Position numbers and translations under genes: made by a program | DNA from: Haberlea rhodopensis | Taxonomy: Eukaryota > Streptophyta > Magnoliopsida > Lamiales > Gesneriaceae | NCBI GenBank assembly: GCA_907163345.1 | Contig: CAJQUN010000001.1 | Span: 4,030,001-4,094,000, forward strand | Direction: 5' to 3' | DNA length: 64,000 nucleotides | Shown: positions 34,150 to 44,398 of the stretch, piece after piece | How the letters are laid out: each line of letters opens with the position of its first letter | Position numbering within the stretch: position 1 is the first letter of the stretch | Notes under the pieces: generated by a model | The model's input: the letters and a program-made list of their open reading frames with translations, nothing else | The model's database searches: none | What the model was told of the DNA's origin: nothing

Positions 34150-37100
34150 TTGTTAATGTTTAATTATTTCGGTCCCGCTTTAATCGTATTCGTTCTTCTT
34201 ACATTCAAAAATTCTTTTTGCGTATATGAGAGACACGTGTCAATGTGTCCTTTTATCTACAGTACGGCATTACATCTCCCCTCTCTGTCAACCACCATTA
34301 GGGTTTTAAACTTTTACTTTCACCTTTTACTGTTTGCTGCGCTAACATATCTTCAATCAAATTCTTCTTTCAGATTTCTTGTGCTCTTATCCTTGGAAAA
34401 TCACCATTGTCAACGACAAACAAGTCAATCTTTATCAAATATGCGTGTCACGTTGATTTTGAATCCATTGCCTCGATCTCTGACGAAGACATGAAAGAAA
34501 TTTTCAACAATTCGAAAAACTCAGGGCTAATGATTTTATTTAATCTCACTCCGCTATTCAACAAGATGCAATGTTGGAATTTTACGCATCGGCAAGAGTG
34601 ATTAACAATTTTGTTATTGATTCTATCTCTGGACAGTAAGTAACCATCACCCAAGAGGAGTTCACTACTCAATTGTGCCATCCAACCACAAGACTGACTG
34701 ATCTTTCTGCCATCTCCATCACTATTCGAGATTAAATGAGCATCTTATTCTCTGAGTCCGGACAACGGTTGTGCCCTCTCTTCAAGAAGATTTTAATGAA
34801 AACTCATTACAAGATGCTAGCAGACATAGTTGCCAAATGTCTGCTGTGTAAGGCATGTACTTAAAATGTCATCACCCCCAAAAAATTCGAGGTGATAAGT
34901 GCAATTGTCAAAGGTTTGGAAGTGAACTGGTTTGTGATTCTGTTCAATGTGCTGACTGGAATGATTGAGTTGGTCAAGGACCACTCTGGATTTGCACTCC
35001 CTCTTAATCGTATCTTCGAAAACTTGGAGGTACGAGTAGGGACTGTTATTCATTTGCACTTTACGAGGCTTATCAATGCTAAGTACCTATTGACTCATCG
35101 GTTACCAGTTAGTGGGGAAGCAACCCCATCCAAAAAGACTACCACAAAGAGAAAGAAGCCTCAAGTGATAAGTAACTCTGAACAAACCATTTCTGAGTCT
35201 GCTGAGTCATCTCCTCCTCCTCCATCGAAGAAACCAAGAACGCTGAAGGGGAAGCCTGTATTGTCAAGTACAACTACTTCAGTTATTAAGGTATCAATGG
35301 TAGCAACAGTAGTGAGTCTAGTGACCGCAGTTCCAGTCTCCTCCTTCTCACCACTACCTACTGATGAGACACTTGCATCGGAGATTGTTTCTGAGGATGA
35401 ACCTACTGGTTCTATGAGGGCTATTTTTTTTATTTTCCCATCTACTGTTTGTGTAACAACATCCATTGCTCCTGCTGTTGTGCCCACTGCACTCCTGGAC
35501 ACATCTTCTGCTGATGTTTTATCTATGCCACAGTCAACTGATCTTGAGCATAATATTGTTCCTGCTAGCGCAACCTCTGCCGCAGTAGTCCCCCTGAGTT
35601 CCAGACGAGCACCATCGTCTTTTACCTTAAGTCTCAGACTCCGAAAATAAGCTGTTCTTTCTGCTTCCCTCCTCATACTCCTGATGGAAATGGGAAAGAT
35701 CAAATGGAAGCATCATCTACCCCGTAGCCACATAGATTAATCTGGTTCTTGAAGAAGTTGAGATGCGTGTTCAAGAGAAGATGTAATTATTTGATGGTTG
35801 GGTTAAGACTCGGACCAAGATCCGCCTCAATTACTTCAATCGAATTTTGAAGGAGGCTTGGAAGGATTAGAATATCATTCTTGAATATCTACAGGACAAT
35901 GATGTTGAAGATGGTCTGCGCCAAAGGGAAGTTTATCGCTTAATGCACTTCATCAACAGACTAGATTCCTTGGTGAAAACAAGACATGTCGAGTTTATCC
36001 CAACTCGGGCACAACCATTCACGATGTAGCGGTTCTCAAATCTTTGGAACCCCGTCTTATGTTGGCCGAGAAAACTCTCCATGTCCTCAAGGTTGTTTTG
36101 GGGCTGCACTCCTCGTCTCATCATATCCGCACAGTTTCCATGAAAATTACTGAACAACAAGTGGTTGTTGTGACTCCAGTAGAACCCTTTATAGTCCAAA
36201 TGCCTACTGCAGTCCCAGCAGACAAAACTCACTATGCTGGAGAACTACCCTTTGCATCTCCTACCTCTTTCTCCCTGTCCAGTCAGCATCCAACCCTACC
36301 GGATGTTGATCTTTTGAACCTGGACACAGTCATTGAGTCAGTAGTCAATAAAATTGCCCTCTCCTCAGGATGATGACTCTACTGACTACATGATTGCATC
36401 CACAAATGCCTTAATCATAATATCCACAACCATTTCTGAACTTGAATAATCTCAATACATTCTTGACCCTACCATTGCCCCATTTCTCTCAGTCCCACTA
36501 ATCAAGCTCATAACCCAACTACCCACTGACATAAATATTTTCTCACTACCATCCCCTCCTCAATCACCACCGCCCACTAGCCTGAATATCCCTATTGAGG
36601 CTCTTCCTACTTGAACAACTTTCTATGAGGATGTTGCATCTGTTGTACCATTTGTTGTTCTGCCAGACTTTGCACATGCTTAGGCTACGATGGATGTTCT
36701 CTCTGATGCTCTTTAGACCACTGAAAATGATCAAACGGAGCAAGTACTTGATTTTTCCTAACCTGGAAATTGAAGATACCCCGCCATCTGTGTCTGATCA
36801 GCTGACTCATTTAACAAACATCATATCCAATCTTGCTGGCGAAGTACAAAAGCTGAAAAATGAAGAAAGAGATGCCAGTTATGTTGTTAGAAATCTAAGG
36901 AGGCATGCTGACTTTCAGTTTCAGCTGATCACACGGGATGTCCAAAATCCATCTGAAAAAGTTACCAGATTTCAGAAGCTTGTTGTAGACACTTTTTCAG
37001 ACTCCTTCTCCAAACTTGGACAAACTAAGCTAGAACTCAGTCAGCAGGGTGAAGCCCTTCATGCTGATAAGCTGGAGCTTGGGGCAAGATTGAAGACATC

Positions 37101-37493
37101 CATGTGGCGTTCTGCGATCAGTTACCAAATATGAAAGCAACATTTGCTTCTCAGTTAGACGATTTAAATGAGAGTATGCAAAGTGTTAGACGTTCAAGAT
37201 CAGGGCAACCGGAGTCCAGTAGAGGGCAAGAGCGTTCCAGAAGAGATCTAGCTCCAGTAAGAAGATCATCTACTGGACGATTACAATCAAGCCAACAAAG
37301 ACCTCCATCCCAGACTACTACACAAACTTCGAGGCAACCACCCTCTGACGCCTCAAAGACTTTGACCGCACCAGACCTTGGTTTGGACGCCCATAGTAAT
37401 GTATCTTTAAATTATGTTGTCATTTCGTTACATTTCTTTTTAATAAAATACTTGTGTTATGTTCTTATCTTCTGCTTTTCAATTGAGGATTGA
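34150..37493 (+). pseudogene. Sirevirus extra reading frame in the env position, broken
   Basis: Pieces on the plus strand together make up a long protein-like region behind pol. They include a hydrophobic stretch (34270-34350), a KFEVISAIVKGLEVNWFVILFNVL block with NRIFENLEV (34890-35060), and a Lys/Ser/Pro-rich basic stretch (KKTTTKRKKPQ, PPPPSKKPRTLKGKP). A Ser/Thr/Val-rich part follows, then a coiled-coil-like C-terminus (LTNIISNLAGEVQKLKNEE, 36790-37130) and a basic Arg/Ser/Gln-rich tail (37100-37390). Similar frames occur behind pol in Sireviruses and have been called env-like. I see no signal peptide or fusion peptide, so an envelope role is not supported. It contains many stops and shifts. 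Confidence 0.6.
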
Positions 37494-38649
37494 ATGACAC
37501 TGGTCGATGTGTCATATCAATCCACAGTAGTTAACACTGCCAACATTTGACTATAAATACTACATTTACTACTTCACACTTGCTCACTCTAAAATGCCTA
37601 AATATAGCTTTAAGTTCAGTTACTTCAACATTCTGTAATCCTTTATCGGTGGTTAATTACTTATCTAATTCAACCATGCATGTGTTGATTGCTTATCTAA
37701 CACTCATATGCCTAGTTCTTGAACATATGTTCAGGATTTGGTGTCACTTGTCTCACCAGCCTGGAATCTCATAGGCAGATAAACAGAGTGTGATGACAAA
37801 AAGGGGGAAGACAAGCTATATTGACGGAGGATTATTTTGAAGACAACTTAGGTTTTCTGAATTTTATTTTTCTCCCCCTGTATTTAGCCCTGGAACTAGC
37901 CAGATTCGGATATTATGAATATATTCTACTAACTTATTCTTCCACTATATCCGGATTATACTCTACTGACTATGTTTCTCTAGTTGGCTTACTTATTAAG
38001 GATACAGATTGTTGTAAGGATTGTAAGCATGCATAATTTTATATAAAAATGATTTTCTTTTTAAATGTCCAGCTTGATTACTACTCGTAATCTGCTTATT
38101 TCTCCAAACACATAAATTGCTACTCTCCACTACTGTCTTTTTAAGTCTTAATAGATATATCTGCTTAACAACATTCAAGCTAAAGTCTCCAATGCCAAGT
38201 TTTGTCATCACCAAAAAGCGAAAAATTGTTAGGAAAACATTTCTAAGTTTGTTGATAACAAACGTCTACTGCTTGAAGCATCCACTGTGTTGGGTTTTGG
38301 AAACCCGAATAATCTTGGTTTTGATGTTAACAAAACTTGTTATTGTGTTGCTAACATATTTCATCAAGTGTGCAGTTCATAGATCATAACTTAGAAGCTT
38401 GATGAATTACAAAGAAGTAGCTTGAAAATATCAAGCTGGACCAAGTCTGAAATCCTGGCAGAGCGGATTGTTTCGATCATATCTCATAGCTGGGATATCG
38501 AAATGGCGTGCTTCCAAAGAGATTGAACAGCCAACTCAAAATACTAAAAGTCATATTTCACAACAGATCGGCTAGTTCGAATGTTATCAAGGATAAAAGA
38601 CACCTGCAAGATCGAGCTGAACCGTGAAGAAACAGCAAGCTGTTTCAGC

Positions 38650-39010
38650 AAGCAACTGTCAGTCTGGTGAGCATAACTCCCAGCTCGCTTATTGGAACGG
38701 AACGATTAAGTATGGGTTAGAAAGCTAAGACAAAGCTCTACAAGTAATATTTGGAAGTGAAAGACTGAATCGGACGTTAAGATGGACAAAAAGCTTCTGC
38801 AATTCACGCCATGTGCTGTCAGTCTGGTGGGCATAACTCTCAGCAAGCAACTGTCAGTATGGTGGGCATAACTCTCAGCTCGCTTATCGGAACAAAACGA
38901 TTCAGTATGGGTTGGAAAGCTAAGACAAATATCTACAAGTCATCTTTGGAAGTGAAAGACTGAATCGGACGTTAAGATGGCCAAAAAGCTTCTGCAAGTC
39001 ACGCCATGTG
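38650..39010 (+). repeat. About 190-bp tandem duplication in the solo LTR
   Basis: CTGTCAGT(C/A)TGGTG(A/G)GCATAACTC... to CACGCCATGTGCTG occurs twice in tandem with a short third start between the copies, differing by a few bases. The relative at 61.9-62.1 kb appears to have one copy. Confidence 0.8.
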
Positions 39011-39229
39011 CTGCTGTATCCAGCAAACAGACAGCAGGAGCATCGCCTCGTATTTCGAGCATAACTATCTCATACGAACTCGAAATCAAGCGATTCTTGA
39101 TTCCGTGGAAAGCTAAGAGAAAGGGCTACAACTTGTATGTAGATCACTTTGCCCAGAAATCAAAGAATCAAGAGTTACAAGCAACATATCGAAGAGCAAG
39201 TTTATCAATCTATTTTTGTATCAAGCTGA

Positions 39230-39350
39230 TTGTCCAGACTGATCCGGACCAGACTGATCTGCCCGTGCTGATCCGGACCAGACTGATCTGCCCGTGCTGA
39301 TCTGCCAGACTGATCTACCATGCTGATCCGGCCAGACTGATCTTCCCAAG
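39230..39350 (+). repeat. CTGATC(C/T)GGCCAGA minisatellite in the solo LTR
   Basis: Units of CTGATCCGGACCAGACTGAT and shorter forms such as CTGATCTGCC repeat about eight times. It lies at the same LTR position as a different repeat in the 61.5-kb relative. Confidence 0.8.
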
Positions 39351-41245
39351 ATGATCCGGCCAATCCGGTCCGAAATACAAAAAGCCCAGAAACCAGAATA
39401 TAACCGTTGAAAGCTCGGGAATAGTGCAGAACCTTTTCCAACGGGCATATTCTTGTGTCTAATGTATATATCATTACTTGGGGCTATATATACATGATTT
39501 GGAAGCTCAATAACAGCTGATTGAAGATCAATACAAGCCTTCCAAAGCAAACCCACTTGGGATCCAATTGAGGAACTTAAAAGACAAAAGATGCTAAATG
39601 AAGAGCACTCCTCAAACCTTTGGCACCTCTTACCTTGCTGTATCAGATCTAGTTAGAGATCATTTGTGCCTTTGTATTCACTCTATTCATTGTATTTGAG
39701 AGCTTAATAGAAGAGTGAATACCATTGTAACGGTTGATGATTTATCACAACCGATGAGAGGTCTTTGTATGTAAGACTATTAAAGAACATACATAGTTGA
39801 GTTGCTAGGAGTTCTAGTTGGATGGGGAATTCCCAACTGGATCGGGTTTGTACAACGGGATTGTATAAATCAAAGTCTTCTAGTGGAATCATTCCATGTG
39901 GTGGAAGAAGGGGAGACGTAGAAGGATTACACCACCTTCGAACTTCCATAAACAAATGCTTGTTTATTTATTTTAATTGCATATTTTAAAATGCCTTTCA
40001 AATGTTTAATCGGTTTTAGAGCGGGTTATGTCGAGTGTCTTCCGCTCGATTTTGTAATCGAACTCGATATAATCTCTCGGTGCATTAATTCAAGAACACG
40101 AGCTATTGAAGCTCAAGTTGGTTGAACTCGGGTGTGGAATGGCAACCCACCCCCGAACTCGATCCTGACACACTGCATCGAAGAAGCTTATTGACGAGAA
40201 GTCTGTCGACTGACTCTACAAAGGTCTACTAGAAGATAGAGTCCACTAGGTGCCAAGAGTTGAAGTCATCATCTACCAGATGCAGAAAATAGAATTCTAC
40301 TGGATCAGGGTATCATAGCTCACCATAAAGTGTACTGGCATATGGAAGGTACCAACAGACATTACAAAACATCGGTTGATTTTAGTCCAAAAGACTAAAT
40401 CACTAAGGAGAAGTCAGCAGACGTAAAAAGGCAACATGACAAAACTCGAACTGATCCACTCTGACAATAGTACCACAGAATGTCGCACTGTCATATCAGC
40501 GCCACCAATCCCGTCAGAATGAACTAGCCGTTTGTGAACGGATTTTGAAAGAAGACAAAATGAATTTGGATGAAAATCAGGAAGCTATTTTGTGCTGTTC
40601 TTTTCATTTAAAGAATATTGTCCTTAGACTTTTGTGTCTATAAATACGTCAATAGCAGATTGAAGAAAGCTCTCAACACTCTAAATTTTGAATCTACTTT
40701 ATTCACAAACAAGCAAAACAGTCATTCAAAACACTTACTGAAATATTCTAAAGTTTTGCAAAGCAATATCTAAGTCTTATTGTGATCGAAAAGATCTAAG
40801 CATTCTAGTCTACTGCTCAAAAACACTCAAGGATAAACATAGTTTTTATATCTTGTGAGAGTGTTGTAAAAGTCATTTTGTAATCTTTGTGATTATTGTG
40901 TTGCTAGGAGTTTAGGTAAATATGTGTGGGTGCCTAAGTACCGTATACTGAAAAGTGTAAACCAAAGTCTTCAAGTGTAACCTTCTCGCAAAGGAAGAAT
41001 GGGAGACGTAGAAGTGTTTGTGCTTCGAACTTCCAGAAACAATTCTTGTGTTATTTACTTTATGCACTTTACCTTATTGCCCATTTACTTTAGCCTATCA
41101 GTTCTTAACTCACAAGTCTAGTAGATACCTCCCGTACTATCTTTTAGTTGCTGCAGTACTTAACAGTCTGCTGTATTTTAAGAATCGAGAAATTAAGCCT
41201 AGTGTTTATTCAATCCCCCTTCTAAACACTACCCCGATCCTAACA

Positions 41246-42355
41246 ACTCGAGTCCTAAAATTATTTGACATGTTTGTTAAATCCTTGGTTGAGTGAGTAC
41301 TTCAAAATTGAGGAATATATTGAGCACATTGAGTCGTGATTTTGTGGATTACATGTTGGATGGTGAATTTATTTTTGTGTACTATGATTTGTCTTGAGCA
41401 TTTAGATTACTCTAGAACTTATTTGATGGCACAATGAGGCAAAATTTTATAATTATGAACTTGACTTGGATATCATTTAGGCGATCTTTGGAGCGTTTGA
41501 GCCTTTCAAGCTTACGTTGTCTATATCATTCGCTAGTGTCCACTTTTGAGCTTGGAAAAGAATGACAGAACATTAACACAAATTCGACTTTTGTTGATAA
41601 ACTCATTATACCTATCCTTTTATGAGCCTAAAAAGAATTTTTATTCTTACCTTAAGGGAGTATAATGAATTTCATGCATATACTATATTTTGAGCTATTA
41701 AGTCATTCACATACTATGTTTTGAGCTATTACAAGAAAAAAATCAATGGCTATTGAAAAAGGAAAAAGAAAGGCAAAATAAAAGCATGGTTACGTGAGGA
41801 TGAATCATGTGGAGGTCCTTCATTGACCACATTTAGTAAAATCTAACAAAGCCCATGTTCATCAAGTTATAAAGAAAAAAAAGGGAGAAGAAGAGAGTTG
41901 AAGATGTGCTAAAATGAAATTTAATTATTATACTCTCTTCTTTACTTATACCTACCTTTTATTTGGCATCTACACCAAAGGCCTGGCATTCTAAGCTTAA
42001 AAAGACATTTTGATCCAAGTAGATGGAGTAATTACATTAGTAGAGAAATGCTTGAAAAGTATGCTTATGGAGTGCTCAATAGTAATCTTGACTTTGAGTT
42101 TATTAGATCTTGAAATTATGCATGAAGCTTAAGATTGACAAGAGCACACACACACGTTCAATTTTATGATGTATTACTTGGCTTATGAGAAAACACTTCT
42201 TATTAATTTTTGGATTAACTCTTGTTGTGTATTGGTGAGATTTCTGAGCCTTACATTTGAGCTGCTAAGTTAATTCTTTTAAAGTATTAAGGGTGAACTT
42301 TACATTTTGAATCTCATTATTGCTCGAGGACGATCAAGTGACAAGTTTGGGGAGT
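41246..42355 (+). other. Athila 3' region, second part
   Basis: Non-coding sequence continuing the Athila element beyond the nested Sirevirus. It is AT-rich, with no long frames, and ends in the polypurine-like GACAAGTTTGGGGAGT before the LTR. No gene is present. Confidence 0.65.
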
Positions 42356-42940
42356 TGATAAGTATGATTTTTACATTTATATTTTTAGAATTTTTATTAT
42401 TGTTTCTATTGATTCCTGGACAATATTATGCGTTTTTATGTTGTTTTTGTTCATTTCAGGAATGCCAAGTTCACGAAAGTGGGGAATTTATGCTTAAAAT
42501 GATGAAAAATGGCACAAACGGGCAAACCGATTGAAGAAACGACGAAAACTTGACTTTTGGAGAAAAAGAGTTACCGATTGACCAATACACATGCATCGAT
42601 CGATCGCCAGACACATACGTTGAGTTTGGAATTCACGTTCTACCTATCGATTCGTTAGAACTTATCGATCGATCGGTAGCCACGCCGTAGCTAAAAGAAT
42701 TTAATTCGAAGATTTGCCGATCGATCGGTATATCTTACCGATCGATCGGTAGACGAGAAATAAGAAAAAAAATTACTTTTTAAATTTGAAGTACACAAAA
42801 GATCTACTTTATTTTGCCTTCACTATAAATACATCAGCATGGCCTTCTACAAGAAGCTTTTTGGTCCATATTCTACCCTAGAACTCAACTCTTCATCATA
42901 TTCCAAGCCGTCAAGCAAGATTCGATCAGGAGACGGGAGA
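42356..42940 (+). repeat. Athila 3' LTR, truncated
   Basis: It matches the start of 13679-15112 from TGATAAGTATG through the CGATCGATCGG palindrome cluster (42573-42755) to GGAGACGGGAGACG. It then stops matching, so about 850 bp of LTR are lost. Confidence 0.8.
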
Positions 42941-44398
42941 CGTGGATCCAAAAACAAGCATATGCAATAATTGGAGAATGATGGAAAAATATAAGGTAGA
43001 AAACGAAAAAAAATGTAACTTTTAAGAATCATTAACTTTATTTATTTATATTAATGTAAATAATTATATATCATATTTAATAGTCTTTATTACACGTCCT
43101 CATTAACATCTCATTATTAGCTCAAACCTCTTCTTTTTTTCATATTAAATCATCTTTTATGCTTTAAGTTAGGACATTATAAGAATTACTAAGTAATAAT
43201 AATTATTAGTTAATTAAAATAAAAGTTGAAAAAAAAATGAGACTGTTAAAACATTTTCTACTTTATTTCTACTTTATTATACATGTTATTAATGAAAATT
43301 CAGCTTTTGTGCTTTCAGTTATGACTTTATAAAAATTAAATTTTACATTTAATTACTAACTAATAATTATTATTAATTAATTAAAAATGAAAGTTGCATT
43401 TTCTTACTTGATATTCTACTTTATTATGTGTGTTATTATTATGAAAATTATATAATTAATAAATTCTCTACAAATTTGTTTAAATTATATTCCTGACTTT
43501 ATGAATTTATATGATAGATTGTTGGAGTAACTTATATTGTCTCATATGAAAAGTCATACAAAAGAAATAAATAATTATAATAAATATTAAATGTAGTATT
43601 TGACAAATTTCTAATAAAAGATTTAAAGTAAAAATAATAAAAAAGTTCAAAAATCTATCATTATTTATTACGATGATTTATTTCAAAAATTTACTACTAG
43701 AAGTATACCGTGCAAATTTGTTAATGATATTGTATTAGTTCAATTGATTTTGATCATTTGTTATGTGAATTTATACTCTCATAATTGTAGGGCTTTAATA
43801 AAGAACAAATAAATATAGATATTATTTTGACAAAGATATCTTCTAATATAAATAACTTCTAATATAATAACTTTTAATTATTATTATTATGATAACATTT
43901 TAAAAAAAATTGTTTCAACTCATGTTGATCTATATGTTATGACATTTATAACTTATAATTTAGAGATTGTATTTTTAAATTCAAGTTTCTTAATTTATAT
44001 TATATATAATCGGTGTCTATGTATATCATACCTACTTCTTGAATCTTTTTTTAAAAGAAAAAAAGATTTCATTTGGATGGTGGATATTGCTCTTGAGGAT
44101 AGCGACCTTAAGAACAGCAACAAAGTTTCCGTACAAGCACAATCTAGGCTTCTAACCCACTTTATGTCTCGCCTGCTAGCAGGCTTTCGTTACTTTCATA
44201 TGGCTCCTAAAACAGGCTTTCGTTGTACGATTGCATTGTAAGCCAAATTTGTTGGCAAAAGTAATACATTTTATTAAATCGTGAGGTTGATGTAATATAA
44301 AAATATACGCTAATATCACAAAATGATGACGTGTTCAACGTAATGCCACACAACCTTATATATTTCAAACCATTCCACTTCTACACGAGCCAAAGAAA
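42941..44398. other. AT-rich spacer and upstream region of the BODYGUARD gene
   Basis: Very AT-rich (TAATTATTA-type words), with no credible frame. The small frame at 43939-44241 has no recognisable motif. TATATAT at 44357-44363 is a possible TATA box 36-42 bases before the start codon. If used, it leaves a 5' UTR of only about ten bases, so another transcription start is possible. Confidence 0.45.

Larger units (their letters stand above)
38288..40170 (+). mobile_element. Solo LTR of a second Copia family, with internal tandem repeats
   Basis: 1883 bp starting TGTTGGGTTTTGG and ending GATCCTGACA, flanked by CACTG on both sides. No internal region remains, so it is a solo LTR, the usual product of recombination between two LTRs. 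A minus-strand relative lies at 61330-62428. Short frames inside are not genes. Confidence 0.87.
18641..41245 (+). mobile_element. Sirevirus (Copia) retrotransposon carrying two further insertions
   Basis: The LTR ends are TGTTAGG and CCTAACA. The 5' LTR is 18641-19582 plus 28624-28830, and the 3' LTR is 38227-38287 plus 40171-41245. Imperfect target duplications ACTTG and ACTCG flank it. Order: gag, zinc/protease remnants, integrase, an inverted reverse transcriptase/RNase H block, the RNase H end, an extra env-position frame, repeated GGGGGA polypurine motifs (33905-33970, 37803) and the 3' LTR. All coding parts are broken. The long post-pol region and repeated polypurine motifs fit Sirevirus (SIRE/Maximus) elements. 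Confidence 0.87.
38227..41245 (+). repeat. Sirevirus 3' LTR, interrupted by a solo LTR
   Basis: The parts 38227-38287 and 40171-41245 match the 5' LTR. CACTG flanks the inserted sequence (38283-38287 and 40171-40175). The LTR ends CCTAACA at 41245. The polypurine tract before it has decayed to AAAAAGCGAAAAAT. Confidence 0.88.
13679..42940 (+). mobile_element. Athila-type Gypsy element, split by a nested Sirevirus, 3' truncated
   Basis: The native parts are 13679-18640 and 41246-42940. The 5' part has an LTR, a primer site of the TGGCGCCGTTG type, a gag and a protease, then jumps directly to an integrase C-terminal remnant, so most of pol is deleted. The 3' part carries the typical non-coding run to a polypurine tract (GTTTGGGGAGT) and the first ~585 bp of the 3' LTR. 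That LTR stops matching at about 42940, so the end is lost. ACTTG at 18636-18640 and ACTCG at 41246-41250 are the target duplication of the Sirevirus that splits it. Clade assignment rests on the gag motifs and primer site. Confidence 0.82.

Noticed and set aside
35161..35703. 180-residue antisense frame in the Sirevirus extra-frame region
   Set aside because: It overlaps a better-supported plus-strand frame; no recognisable domain.
43939..44241. 100-residue frame upstream of the BODYGUARD gene
   Set aside because: AT-rich, no start context, no motif, and no splice support; it probably arises by chance.
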